DNA from: Gammaproteobacteria bacterium
GTDB taxonomy: Bacteria; Pseudomonadota; Gammaproteobacteria; JAJFKO01
NCBI GenBank assembly: GCA_021773175.1
Contig: JAJFKO010000053.1
Coordinates: 1 to 64,000, forward strand
Direction of reading: 5' to 3'
DNA length: 64,000 nucleotides
Each line of letters starts with the position of its first letter. Within the stretch, counting starts at the first letter, position 1. The translations under genes were made by a program, and so were the position numbers. This document shows, piece by piece, positions 47,001 to 55,975 of the stretch. Under the pieces are notes generated by a model. It saw nothing but the letters and a program-made list of their open reading frames with translations, did not search any database and was not told where the DNA came from.

Positions 47001-50000
47001 ATTTTTCTGAATTACAGTCGCATTACAGAGATGCAGTTAATCAGCTAAAAATTGACTTTGTTAATGGTATTTGGACACTGACCGATCCGTTGCGATCGAT
47101 CATTCCTTCTCGTGAAAATCATGAGACTGTGCCAAGATTAACAGAAGAGGCCACGAAAAAAATCATACATGTCATGCGAGTGGTCAATGGTTTAAATAGC
47201 AATATTTTTTATATTAACGAAATTAAAAATACATCGTTTGATTTTGAGGTGGATGCTGACTGTGGCGCCACTAGACATCACGAGATAAATATTGCTAAGC
47301 TAATTAAAAATATTGAAAGTAGTCTACAAAAATATTTAGTCGCAGTAGGTCGACAACTTGATGCTATTACAGCGAATCAATCAGAGTTTGGCGGTATTGC
47401 AAAACTAGATGAGTTCTTAACGCAAATGTGGCGTATATTAAGCATACCGTATCAAGGACATGCCGAAGCTTTGGCGGCATATCAAAAAGTCGTTCGTAAT
47501 ATAGGGGTTTACCTTACTCATTTTGTCACCCAGATTTCTGGTGCTTTGGAAAGAGATGAGGCTTTAACAGAAGCTCATTATAGTAGAATTGCAGCGTATA
47601 TGGCGTTATTGCCAGCACCACTGGCAGAAGACAGCCATGCAGTTTGTTGGCTCGATGTTTTGCAACTGCGTGAAAGTACTTGGGATACAGTGCAACAGTC
47701 GATGGCAGCACGTGTTGCCAAATTAGTTGCTGAATTAGAGGCAATAGATTTTACTTTAGAAAATCATACTGCAATTAAAGAAAAACTGTGGATTATTACT
47801 GAGTTTAGAGCCATTCTCGATAAATGCTCTACATTTTTGCCTGCAGCTGTGATAGAACAAATCAATGCAGCCTTACAAAATTTTTATCAACGCTTATTAG
47901 AACCTGTAACAGCGATTGATGGTGAGGACTTCATGGATAGCTCGAATCCTGATTATCTCAGTATCACGCATTTTACCAATATTGCTGGTTATATTGCTAA
48001 TGCTGAACAACTTTATGTTGATGATGCGCAATTAGCAGCTTCAAAAGCTGAGGTTGTTAGCTTTTTAGCAAGGCGCGGTGATGAAATCGACGTTATTGTC
48101 GCTGCTGATATAGCTCAAATTCAAACATGGTTTAGTGATAAAAGTGCGAAACCAGAAGCGGACGCTGTTAAAGCGGTTGTTGCTCATCTACAAAAACATG
48201 TGCAAGAATTTAAAGATTTAGCAGCAGCGTTACCAACAGAGTATGGGAATTTTGCACAACGTTCTGCTGCATGGTCAGATTTGATTGCTGAAAATGTTAC
48301 GGCATTACAAACAATCTTCACCGAGCTAGTGAGTGATGTTATTCAAGATGCCGTTAAGGTTGTTCAAGAGGCCGCGGCAGATAGAAAGGCAAAAAGCGCT
48401 ACAAGTAAAAAGTCAGATACTGCAGCAGGTAGAAAGGCAAAGTTTGAAATTAAAGATAATACACATTTTAAAACCGTCGTTGCTGTCTGTGAAGACTTAC
48501 AAGGACTGGATACTTGCTTACCTGTCGTCGCTGAAGATGAGAAACAAGCGACCTACACAGCTCTATTCAATAAGTATGATCCTATTTTACGAGCAGAGTT
48601 TTTTGATGGATTATCAGCTGCACTATTACCTTTATATGGAGGTGACTATTTGCAAGTTGTTACCGAAGCGGCGACGTTACATTTAGAAAGTGGCCATACA
48701 AGTCTATGGGGAACCTTTTTAGAGCAAATCAATGAACATGTTAAAGGTTTAACTGCGAGTTTACTTGCGCAAGCTGAAAAACTGGCTGTTGCAAAAGACG
48801 CAACGCCGCTTTGCTTAGCTGATTTTAAACGGTGTTGGACAAGGCTAAACGCAGCTAACATTTTGAATGTTAATAGTTATATAACTGCTGATGTAAGTGA
48901 GGCTTCTGCTGCTGCGTTACAAACAGCTCAACAGGCTATGCAAGATTGGGTAAACAATTTTGCGAGCGATATGGAAAGTGAAATGCCAAAAGCATTAGAC
49001 TTTTTAGGCGTCTTAACAAAGCTTGATGAATTTGACGCTGCGATTGCAGGCATGGAAGAAAAGCCAGCTAATGCTGTAACAGCGAAACAACGTATTGATA
49101 CGAAAATTGCAGAACTGGTAGCAGATGTTGAACGCCAATATCAAGGTGATATTTCTACTTGGCAACACAGCCGTTATGACTTAGTAACGGTTTGTCGTGA
49201 AGTAGCAGTGCGCGCTAAAGATAGAATGTGTGGTAATGAAGCATTTTCTGCAGTGTGGTTACGACTCTCAGCTAATATTTATAATAAAGTGGATGCTGCT
49301 ATGCAAAGTCTGCAAGCTGACTTAGCAGCAGGGAACAAAGGCATTGCAGAATTTGTAACGGTATTTGAAGCTATCGGCTTAGCATTACAACCAAGTATAA
49401 TGCAAAGAGAAGATACTAACTTAGTTAGCCGTGTTGTGGGACGTTGTCGAGTAGCATTTTCTGCGCTGCAACAGTCTATCGTTAGCAGTACTGATCTTGC
49501 CCAAGCCGCTAAACTAGAGCGTATTGAAACATTAATTGCTGAGAAACAACATTTTGCTACCCTTTTAGGGATGCTTGACTTTGATGTTGTTGAAGCATAC
49601 TTAAAAACACAAGCTGAGCATTTACGTGATGCAATAAGAGACGCTACGAAGATGAATGAATTTCCAGCTGCGGAGCTTGATAGCTTAATTGATATGCGCG
49701 TCCGCTTCTCGCAGTTTACCTTTTTAAATGACTTTATTGACGAGAGTAAACGTTATGTTGCAAGATTATTCACGCAAATAAATTTAAGAGCAACCGTCGC
49801 TGCGAATGCGGCAAAAGGACGGCCTGATGATGTTGTGGAGCAGCTTGCAACGGTTGATGCCTCATTAACTTGTTTAGCAGCAATGCATCGTTTTGCAATG
49901 CGGCCTCTGCAAGCATCTCATGCTCAGTTTGCTGTTGCATTTATACCGACGTTATTGCAGCAAGAAGTTGAGGCACTGGTTGCCAATGTCAATGAATATT

Positions 50001-53000
50001 TATTGAGAAATGCAGGGGAATGTCGAGCGGCGGTAACTGATTTTAGAGTTGATAGAATTGATGCAGCATTGCTTATTGCTAAACAATGGACTGCGGTTTG
50101 TTCTCAGCTTGAAAGCTTGATTAGTCAATTCCCTCGTAGCGAGCTAGCTGAAGATCACGTATTCAATAAGTTTAAAGAGTTAATGCAACAGCATAGTCAC
50201 GCCTGCCTAAGCCGTGAGATCGTTTCTAAACTCGCTGAAATATTGAGTGGCATCCAGAATATAAATATAAGATGGGTATTAGGGCTTTTTGAAAGTACAG
50301 AGTCAAGACAACGCTATTATAATGAGTTAAATGACAAAATGCTTTTCCTTCAAGGTATTGTTGCTGTTAGTGGTAATTTGATAGTTGGTGAAAAACCTAT
50401 TGCTGAATATAAAAGCAATGCCATTGACCATGTGGAGCATTATTTCCAGACTATCTTTGAAGCGGCATGTGCAGCATTGCCAACGACAGTAACCGGTGAG
50501 GGCAAATGGCGTGATTTTGATGTCTACTATAAGGAATTTGTTGCATTTCTAGGAATTAGTTCCGCTATTAATGAGTTACATCAATTAAACCTTATGGATA
50601 AGAGTGTAGATCCGGAAGAAAAGTTATTTGCACGAGAGGCTGCTCGAAATCTACAGCTACGCTTTGAAGCGTTAATTACTAAAGACAGGCAAGAATTTGA
50701 TGGTATAACGCGAGAGGATATTCTTGAGGACCCAGCGTATTTGAATAGGCTTGTCGAGTTTATTATTGCCATGCAGAATGCGATTAACAATATGCCCTCA
50801 TTTGCTGATTACTTGAAAAAACAGCTAGGCTTACTGTTAATGAAGATTAAAGAGCAAGCTAACATGCAGGGCCTGCTAGTTCTTGCGCCATTGTTGCGAG
50901 AACATGCTAGTGGTATTGGTGGTGATGTTATTGCTGAACAACCATTGTTAAGAGTCATGAATATCGCGATGCGCAATGCGGCAACACAGAATGTTGGTAT
51001 TGAAGAAGTCCTCGCAGGGCTGAGGGTTAAATCTGGTAATGGTCGGATTATACCTGTTTCGGAAGATGTCAAAGATAAATTGCGAGCTTTACATGCAGAA
51101 TATACAGAATGCTACAGTGCTTTTCTTGATGACTATCTACCGCGCGGTGAAGCGAACAAAGAACTAAAATTTGATGATTTAGAAACTATTAAAGATGGCA
51201 TTCGTAATTTATTTGCGGATGAGCCTATTCAGCGAGATCGAAAGACCGGTAAATTAATTTGGAATGATCGAGCTAAGAAGAAATTACCTCGTTTAATGGC
51301 GCATATTTTTGCGATATGGACTTTACGTGATTCTAAAGCTTATTATGATGTTGGTGAGACAGATGATCGTCGTAATTATTTAAAGAAACCTCATCCAGCT
51401 CAAATCTTAGCGATTCTTTGTACTTTAAGTGCTACCCGTTCAGCGGCAGGCTTGAAGAATCATTTAAATGAGTTACTGACAGGGGAAGGTAAGTCTGTTG
51501 TTATGGCGACAGCGGCTTCAATTTTGGCATTGGTTGGGTATTTTGTTAAAGCCGCTTGTTATAGTGAGTTTTTAGCTGAGCGTGATTATAATGACTTTAA
51601 ATCAATGTTTGAATTTCTTGATGTTGGTGAGCAAATATCTTACAGTACATTTAATCAATTAGTTGAAGGTGTGATAGATGAAAAAGGTGATGTTCGTGAG
51701 TTAGCTAAACGCATCATCAACGGTGAATGTGCGCCAGTAGAAGCTGCGGATGTAGATGAAGCTATACCTGCTAGCCTAAGTTCAAGTTCAAGTTCAAGTT
51801 CAAGTTCAAGTTCAAGTTCAAGTTCAAGTCCAAGTTCAAGTTCAAGTCCAAGTCCAAGTGCTAGTCCAAGTGCTAGTCCAAGTGCTAGGTTAAGTTCAAG
51901 TGCTGGCTCTGATTCTAGTTCTAGTCCTAGTCCTGACTTTGATGGAGACGAATATCCACGCGAAGAAATTTTGCTTATTGATGAAGTGGATGTTTTCTTT
52001 AATTGTGATTTTTATGGTTCTTTATATAAGCCAACTTTCTTGTTGAAAGGCGATAGAATTCGAGCATTATTCCAATATATTTGGGATGAGAATTTTGAAG
52101 GGCGTGCTGTTAATTTATCAAAAATAGAAGCGTCTGATGTATATAAAGAATGCTTGGCAATGTATGGTAAATGGGCTTTTCTACTTGAAGCGGCTTTACC
52201 TTCAATGTTGGAAGAGTTGCAATTTGCAGCGCCGAGTGAACCACCTTGTACAGATCACCTATATGATTTTAAAGATAATAAAGTTGTTTATGAAGATCAA
52301 GATGGCGTGAGCTCAACGCGGATTAAAGGTTATAGGACTTTATGGGCATATTACTGGGCTAAACAAAATGGTAAAACAACAGATGCTAGAGTATTAGAAA
52401 AGAATATTGGCTTAATCGGCAACTGTGGAGCCTTCTCTTATGCTGATATTATTCGTGAAGAAGGTCGCTATGCTTCAATATTAGGTTTTACCGGTACATT
52501 GGAGGCATTGAGTAAGCCGGAGAAAGAAATTGTTGTTGATGAGTTTGGTATTACCGAACAGACATTCAACCCTTCTGCTTATGGGCCAAACAAACTACAG
52601 TTCTCTAAAACACAAGATGTGAAATTAGTCTTTGGTGGTAAAGGTGCTTATTATAATGAGATTAGAAAAGAGATTGTTTCTCGGCGACGATTAGCCAAAC
52701 AGGACGGGTTCTTGCGTCCTGCGATTCAATTCTTTGATACTGTTGCTGAAATGGAAGCCGCATTAAATAGTGAGCAACTAGCTGGCTTCAAGGCTGATAT
52801 CAATGTCATGATGCCCAAATCGATTGGTTCTAATGCGGATGCTGCGGCAAGAATTAAAGAGGCTGTGCGAGCTGGAAAAATCACCTTTGCAGTACGTCAA
52901 TATGCCAGGGGACGCGATTTCACTATTACCGATCCGCGAGTGGATGATAATGGTGGTAATCATATTCTTGGCTTGTTCTTATCAGATGAGCTTTCTGAAG

Positions 53001-54430
53001 AAAGACAAATGAAAGGTCGTGGTGCTCGTGCTGGTCAGAATGGCTCATTTAGTATGATATTGCATGCTGAGGCATTGTTAGCAGCGGATGCTAAGTTTCG
53101 TCGAGAACGTGAAGAAGAGGCGCCTGGCGCTGCGTGGCCAGCACTGCCTGATGCGCCAAATCCCAATGACTTTGATGATGATGATGCATATGAAGAAGCA
53201 TGCGCAGATCATCAAAAATATAGTCGTTTATTATTAAATTATGCAAAACATGGACTTACTGAAGGCCTGTTGAGGCAGTGGGATGAAGATCATGTCTTGT
53301 ATGAAATGCTAGATAAAATTCGTGTTTATCGTTTTGAAGATAGATATCTACGCTTAAAAGCCGGTGTTAAAGAGGCGCGTGATGCCTTGCATAATCCTTC
53401 CTTGGAGCTGCTTGCTTTGTTACATCGACGACAAGCAGGAGAAGATGTTGAAGATAAGATTATTGCAAAATTAAAATTGTTTAATGCGCCTGATGCTGAA
53501 ATAGTTGAGAAACAAGAGCAAATTGATGTTGCAGCAAAGCGTAAAGAGAAGAAATCCCAACAAAAAGCGCGAGTAGTCATTTTATTGGATGCTACAGGTT
53601 CGATGGATACTTTAATTAATAAAGTTAAAGCTGTTTTAGCTGATGTTATGCGCGGTTTAAGTGGCATTGCTGCTGATGCAAATATTCGGCCAGAAGATAT
53701 TGAGGTACAGATAGCGGTATATCGAAGTTATAATAGCCCTATTCCAGAGATCATCAAAGCGTCTAAATGGCGTTCGGCAGCACAAGAGGCAGCTGCCGAT
53801 CCAGAACATGATAGAGATTCATTACAATATTTTTTAAAGTATGATGTTAAAGCAAAGATGGGTGATTTTAGCGATAGTATTGAAGCTGTAGAAGAAGCTT
53901 TGCATCATGTGGTTGAAGAAGCAGGTAAAGACGGTGGTGTATCGCGAGCTATGTTGCTTGGTGATATCGGCGGAAATGAGGCAAGATCAAAAGTGCAAGA
54001 AAAACGTGATAGAGAGCGAAGTAAGGAAGCATGGCAAGCAACAGAAAAATATAAGACACCAAGATTCTGGACAGATGAGTTGGCACTATTAAAAGACCCA
54101 GTAAAATTAGCAGCGCATCATGGCAAGTCTGCTGAGTGGGTGGCAGAACATCAGGCGGTTCCTGTTGATACATTTTACCTTCGTAGTAATGCTAAGAGCT
54201 ACTTTACAACGGTTTCTGATACCTTTGGAATGGAAGATTGTAAGGCTCGGTCTCTTAATGTTAACTCAGCGGATGCGGCAGATGAGCTTAAAGCACAAAT
54301 CGGTCGTTCTGTTATTACGAGTATTGTTGCTGGTGATGATGACTTTAGTGGCGACACCGCGGCAAGAGCGGAGAGGGTTGGAAACTTAATGCAAACATAT
54401 GCGCGATTTACAAAAGGATATGGTAAGTAA
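44063..54430 (+). CDS. Giant GTPase / SecA-like ATPase / VWA multidomain protein, 3455 residues
   Basis: A single 10.4-kb frame. Residues 393-401 are a P-loop (GPSQTGKST) and 468-474 a switch motif (DAPGFGD), giving an AIG1/septin/dynamin-like GTPase. A ~1900-residue, mostly helical, Ala/Glu/Leu-rich region follows. Then comes a SecA-like motor: Walker A TGEGKS (2473-2478), SEFLAERDYNDF, Walker B DEVD (2640-2643), GFTGT (2808-2812), motif V-like ARGRDF (2948-2953) and motif VI-like QMKGRGARAGQ (2982 on). A Ser/Pro/Ala stretch (about 2573-2626) sits between Walker A and B. A VWA domain with MIDAS-like DATGSM (3176-3181) ends the protein. There is no signal peptide or membrane helix. GGAG seven bases before 44063 favours this ATG over the one at 44042. 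The TPR gene follows after one base. SecA itself is about 900 residues and has neither the GTPase nor the VWA part. Function unknown; threading or remodelling of a protein or membrane substrate is inference. Confidence 0.9.
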   Translation: MQKGVGQNDDTGIAGDLDLATARAAPKKASSWGLSRLARVFSPSRSSSRQVVISTPTAAEEPVETKNKFQLIIPALELHPQPAGAGGTLTEEQQATLAEQEAIHQLFEEFYNARRALYLKDGFLPDCAESALLMLIYHLRIYAQGFRTYRFDSDEGATHITQASIQANIAKLQYHLKEEGHPSARAALPADFANFQLPKLYLEEEETPAARLERLATELNPVIETLSQIRTAIFATQNLAQYKNSNPAQEKAVQDIIASIESALVMPLCAERQMCLLIQYLKLQKLGITQFNIKHKQHTYINDAMLGALCQELQSLLQREEQAVVLAELRDVFPTDGADADDAPAPGAHLEKLEEVFKQHIRVLDITQLKRQQAHAEEQATKLQGLDLAVTLGPSQTGKSTTIHWMFGSGFNRTEEGLVLDKFRTNPALQAVAVGDSSKSETRDMTAVKLSQATNLRVRLIDDLAICDAPGFGDTDPDRKLQNDLLISKSLQQARSVRFIILCSESGYGDTGEQFLKLLKSVTVCIPDFEAQFAAITFGFTCEPGRLNSRRIKQNIAEWIRDDTPTTDVLTAKVKRLLKLIYQRYAPEGKVMAFIAPEGRASILREGFIQQVLASTPVADPKNDIRLFIEDDCKAKLLRQADIHNHLVTNILHRMQHADGTENEQGMINDCYLLQLKLEELGYLSELLADNPTVRATFESSWRSLNKLFAELNEQAQALHQKCEAKNISPEELHRLHQLFVLMSMIFPVLQSTGGELFKLEDYIEEIDLGEGRTCQETKYYSQTQLSGVIDMLNGQLENFATIQTRQFTVALTETVQSYSQQPDIAVLAAARATAGFPEVPLLAQDHLHAELFATGLQALGELRGRGARLVNLEAVDELHDFQTRQLAELQAALFTSDDMDSLQQIITTMLDMKMIFGSAISGNCQAMITEKFMTVSARLSALFNAASKVDDLQTMVAITERLFLINQQVAKLPTDASMNFSELQSHYRDAVNQLKIDFVNGIWTLTDPLRSIIPSRENHETVPRLTEEATKKIIHVMRVVNGLNSNIFYINEIKNTSFDFEVDADCGATRHHEINIAKLIKNIESSLQKYLVAVGRQLDAITANQSEFGGIAKLDEFLTQMWRILSIPYQGHAEALAAYQKVVRNIGVYLTHFVTQISGALERDEALTEAHYSRIAAYMALLPAPLAEDSHAVCWLDVLQLRESTWDTVQQSMAARVAKLVAELEAIDFTLENHTAIKEKLWIITEFRAILDKCSTFLPAAVIEQINAALQNFYQRLLEPVTAIDGEDFMDSSNPDYLSITHFTNIAGYIANAEQLYVDDAQLAASKAEVVSFLARRGDEIDVIVAADIAQIQTWFSDKSAKPEADAVKAVVAHLQKHVQEFKDLAAALPTEYGNFAQRSAAWSDLIAENVTALQTIFTELVSDVIQDAVKVVQEAAADRKAKSATSKKSDTAAGRKAKFEIKDNTHFKTVVAVCEDLQGLDTCLPVVAEDEKQATYTALFNKYDPILRAEFFDGLSAALLPLYGGDYLQVVTEAATLHLESGHTSLWGTFLEQINEHVKGLTASLLAQAEKLAVAKDATPLCLADFKRCWTRLNAANILNVNSYITADVSEASAAALQTAQQAMQDWVNNFASDMESEMPKALDFLGVLTKLDEFDAAIAGMEEKPANAVTAKQRIDTKIAELVADVERQYQGDISTWQHSRYDLVTVCREVAVRAKDRMCGNEAFSAVWLRLSANIYNKVDAAMQSLQADLAAGNKGIAEFVTVFEAIGLALQPSIMQREDTNLVSRVVGRCRVAFSALQQSIVSSTDLAQAAKLERIETLIAEKQHFATLLGMLDFDVVEAYLKTQAEHLRDAIRDATKMNEFPAAELDSLIDMRVRFSQFTFLNDFIDESKRYVARLFTQINLRATVAANAAKGRPDDVVEQLATVDASLTCLAAMHRFAMRPLQASHAQFAVAFIPTLLQQEVEALVANVNEYLLRNAGECRAAVTDFRVDRIDAALLIAKQWTAVCSQLESLISQFPRSELAEDHVFNKFKELMQQHSHACLSREIVSKLAEILSGIQNINIRWVLGLFESTESRQRYYNELNDKMLFLQGIVAVSGNLIVGEKPIAEYKSNAIDHVEHYFQTIFEAACAALPTTVTGEGKWRDFDVYYKEFVAFLGISSAINELHQLNLMDKSVDPEEKLFAREAARNLQLRFEALITKDRQEFDGITREDILEDPAYLNRLVEFIIAMQNAINNMPSFADYLKKQLGLLLMKIKEQANMQGLLVLAPLLREHASGIGGDVIAEQPLLRVMNIAMRNAATQNVGIEEVLAGLRVKSGNGRIIPVSEDVKDKLRALHAEYTECYSAFLDDYLPRGEANKELKFDDLETIKDGIRNLFADEPIQRDRKTGKLIWNDRAKKKLPRLMAHIFAIWTLRDSKAYYDVGETDDRRNYLKKPHPAQILAILCTLSATRSAAGLKNHLNELLTGEGKSVVMATAASILALVGYFVKAACYSEFLAERDYNDFKSMFEFLDVGEQISYSTFNQLVEGVIDEKGDVRELAKRIINGECAPVEAADVDEAIPASLSSSSSSSSSSSSSSSSSPSSSSSPSPSASPSASPSARLSSSAGSDSSSSPSPDFDGDEYPREEILLIDEVDVFFNCDFYGSLYKPTFLLKGDRIRALFQYIWDENFEGRAVNLSKIEASDVYKECLAMYGKWAFLLEAALPSMLEELQFAAPSEPPCTDHLYDFKDNKVVYEDQDGVSSTRIKGYRTLWAYYWAKQNGKTTDARVLEKNIGLIGNCGAFSYADIIREEGRYASILGFTGTLEALSKPEKEIVVDEFGITEQTFNPSAYGPNKLQFSKTQDVKLVFGGKGAYYNEIRKEIVSRRRLAKQDGFLRPAIQFFDTVAEMEAALNSEQLAGFKADINVMMPKSIGSNADAAARIKEAVRAGKITFAVRQYARGRDFTITDPRVDDNGGNHILGLFLSDELSEERQMKGRGARAGQNGSFSMILHAEALLAADAKFRREREEEAPGAAWPALPDAPNPNDFDDDDAYEEACADHQKYSRLLLNYAKHGLTEGLLRQWDEDHVLYEMLDKIRVYRFEDRYLRLKAGVKEARDALHNPSLELLALLHRRQAGEDVEDKIIAKLKLFNAPDAEIVEKQEQIDVAAKRKEKKSQQKARVVILLDATGSMDTLINKVKAVLADVMRGLSGIAADANIRPEDIEVQIAVYRSYNSPIPEIIKASKWRSAAQEAAADPEHDRDSLQYFLKYDVKAKMGDFSDSIEAVEEALHHVVEEAGKDGGVSRAMLLGDIGGNEARSKVQEKRDRERSKEAWQATEKYKTPRFWTDELALLKDPVKLAAHHGKSAEWVAEHQAVPVDTFYLRSNAKSYFTTVSDTFGMEDCKARSLNVNSADAADELKAQIGRSVITSIVAGDDDFSGDTAARAERVGNLMQTYARFTKGYGK
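51779..51886 (+). repeat. In-frame hexanucleotide repeat coding for poly-Ser/Pro/Ala
   Basis: Eight perfect copies of AGTTCA (51779-51826) are followed by variants AGTCCA, AGTTCA and AGTGCT up to 51886. Each unit codes two residues (mostly Ser-Ser), so slippage changes the linker length without shifting the frame. Confidence 0.95.
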
Positions 54431-54431
54431 T

Positions 54432-55010
54432 ATGGATCAGCAAAACAATAGTGAAAAAGATGAGGCGAATACAGCAGCAAAAGCACTGTTTCGCCAAGGG
54501 AACGATGCCTTTGCCAATGGCGACTATGCTCTAGCATTTAATTACTATAAGAAAGCGATAGCAGCGGATAGTCACTATCTTGATGCTTATTTAAATGCGG
54601 GTAATGCCTTAGTGCAACAAGACAAACATGCAGAAGCATTAAAACATTTCAGTAAAGTTATTGAATTAGACCCAAAGCATATTTCTGCTTATTACAATCG
54701 TGCCATAGTGAAACGTAAGTTGGAACGCTATGCCGATGCATTACAAGATTATGATCAGGTCATTGAATTAAACCCCGAGTTGGTTGAAGCCTATCTTAAT
54801 CGTGGAGCGCTACATCGCAAGTTGGATGATCATGTTAAGGCGATGCAAGACTTTACAACCGTGATTGAGTTAGCGCCGGAAAATTGGAAAGGCTACTATA
54901 ATCGTGGCTTAGTCAAAAATGATATGGGTTTGGATTCTGCTGCGGCTTTAGACATCGCTAAGTCCATATACTATAAAGATGAAAATAATCAGGGTCAGGA
55001 CTTACGCTAA
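54432..55010 (+). CDS. TPR-repeat protein coupled to the giant gene, C-terminus altered by a repeat insertion
   Basis: The 192-residue product from the ATG at 54432 holds four to five tetratricopeptide repeats (for example YALAFNYYKKAIAADSHYLD, HAEALKHFSKVIELDPKHIS, YADALQDYDQVIELNPELVE, HVKAMQDFTTVIELAPENWK). TPRs bind partner proteins. The ATG lies one base after the giant gene's stop, so co-translation and joint function are likely. The last five codons and the stop (Q-D-L-R-stop) are supplied by the palindromic repeat starting at 54996, so the original C-terminus was probably longer or different. An earlier in-frame start at 54399 inside the giant gene is less likely. Confidence 0.85.
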   Translation: MDQQNNSEKDEANTAAKALFRQGNDAFANGDYALAFNYYKKAIAADSHYLDAYLNAGNALVQQDKHAEALKHFSKVIELDPKHISAYYNRAIVKRKLERYADALQDYDQVIELNPELVEAYLNRGALHRKLDDHVKAMQDFTTVIELAPENWKGYYNRGLVKNDMGLDSAAALDIAKSIYYKDENNQGQDLR

Positions 55011-55120
55011 ACGCCAATCTCTTTGTTAATTATATTGTCAAAAAGCCTCGCGTATTGTGTATACTATCGGCTATTTTGACAATATAATTGCCTCGACCTT
55101 GGCATTTAGCGTAAGCCCTG
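54996..55120. repeat. Palindromic repeat element (MITE-like), copy 3
   Basis: The 125-bp element begins CAGGACTTACGCTAAA and ends TTTAGCGTAAGCCCTG, with inner arms TTGTCAAAAAGCC and GGCTATTTTGACAA. Its first 15 bases are the 3' end of the TPR gene. It is closest in sequence to copy 2. It fills much of the 211-base gap before dnaQ. Confidence 0.88.
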
Positions 55121-55221
55121 GGGATAAAAAATTACCAGAGTAGATCTTGTACTTTATTTTAAAGTGCGTCACATAAGCAGTTTTGCTACAATCGACTAAA
55201 TTAATTATTGGTTGAGTAAAA

Positions 55222-55953
55222 ATGCGACAAATTGTCCTCGATACAGAAACAACCGGCCTGGATCCGAAAAGCGGCCACCGCATCATTGAAATTGGTTGTG
55301 TCGAATTAGTTAATCGCCAGCTGACTGGCAATCATTACCATCAATACATTAATCCCGAGCGCGAAATTGATGCTGGTGCATTAGCGGTGCATGGTATTAG
55401 CAATGAATTTCTTGCGGATAAACCTTTATTTTCAAAAGTGATTGATGAATTTATGCAATTTGTCGATGGCGCGGAACTCATTATTCATAATGCTCCATTC
55501 GATGTGGGGTTTCTTGATCATGAAATGCGATTGCATAATCGCAAACTTGGTAAGCTAACTGATTACTGCACTATCTTTGATACCTTAACCTATGCTCGTA
55601 AGAAGCATCCTGGACAAAAAAATAGTTTAGATGCCTTGTGTAAGCGCTATGATATCGACAATTCACATCGCGATTTGCATGGCGCGTTGCTGGATGCGGA
55701 GATTCTTGCCATCGTTTATTTAGCGATGACAGGAGGGCAAAGTAGTCTGTTTGGTCAAGATGAGCAACCAACAACAATGCAGCGGGCAACATCAGAGCAA
55801 CATGTTGTTAAAAAAACAGTGGCAGCAGAAATCATTGATTTAACGGTCTTGCCAGCTAATGAAGAAGAATTACAAGCACATCAATTGCGACTTGAAGCAT
55901 TACAAGAAAAAGGCCAATGTCTTTGGCTAAATGATGAGTTAGAAAAACAATAA
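55222..55953 (+). CDS. dnaQ: DNA polymerase III epsilon subunit (3'-5' proofreading exonuclease)
   Basis: The 243-residue product shows the DEDDh exonuclease motifs: Exo I LDTETTGLDP, Exo II HNAPFDVGFLDHE and Exo III HGALLDAE, and a C-terminal segment (residues ~190-243) for binding the alpha subunit. It proofreads replication. The ribosome site is weak (GGTTGAG). It is the right-hand boundary of the accessory block that separates it from rnhA. Confidence 0.96.
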   Translation: MRQIVLDTETTGLDPKSGHRIIEIGCVELVNRQLTGNHYHQYINPEREIDAGALAVHGISNEFLADKPLFSKVIDEFMQFVDGAELIIHNAPFDVGFLDHEMRLHNRKLGKLTDYCTIFDTLTYARKKHPGQKNSLDALCKRYDIDNSHRDLHGALLDAEILAIVYLAMTGGQSSLFGQDEQPTTMQRATSEQHVVKKTVAAEIIDLTVLPANEEELQAHQLRLEALQEKGQCLWLNDELEKQ

Positions 55954-55975
55954 CTAGGTTACAAGGAAATAAACG

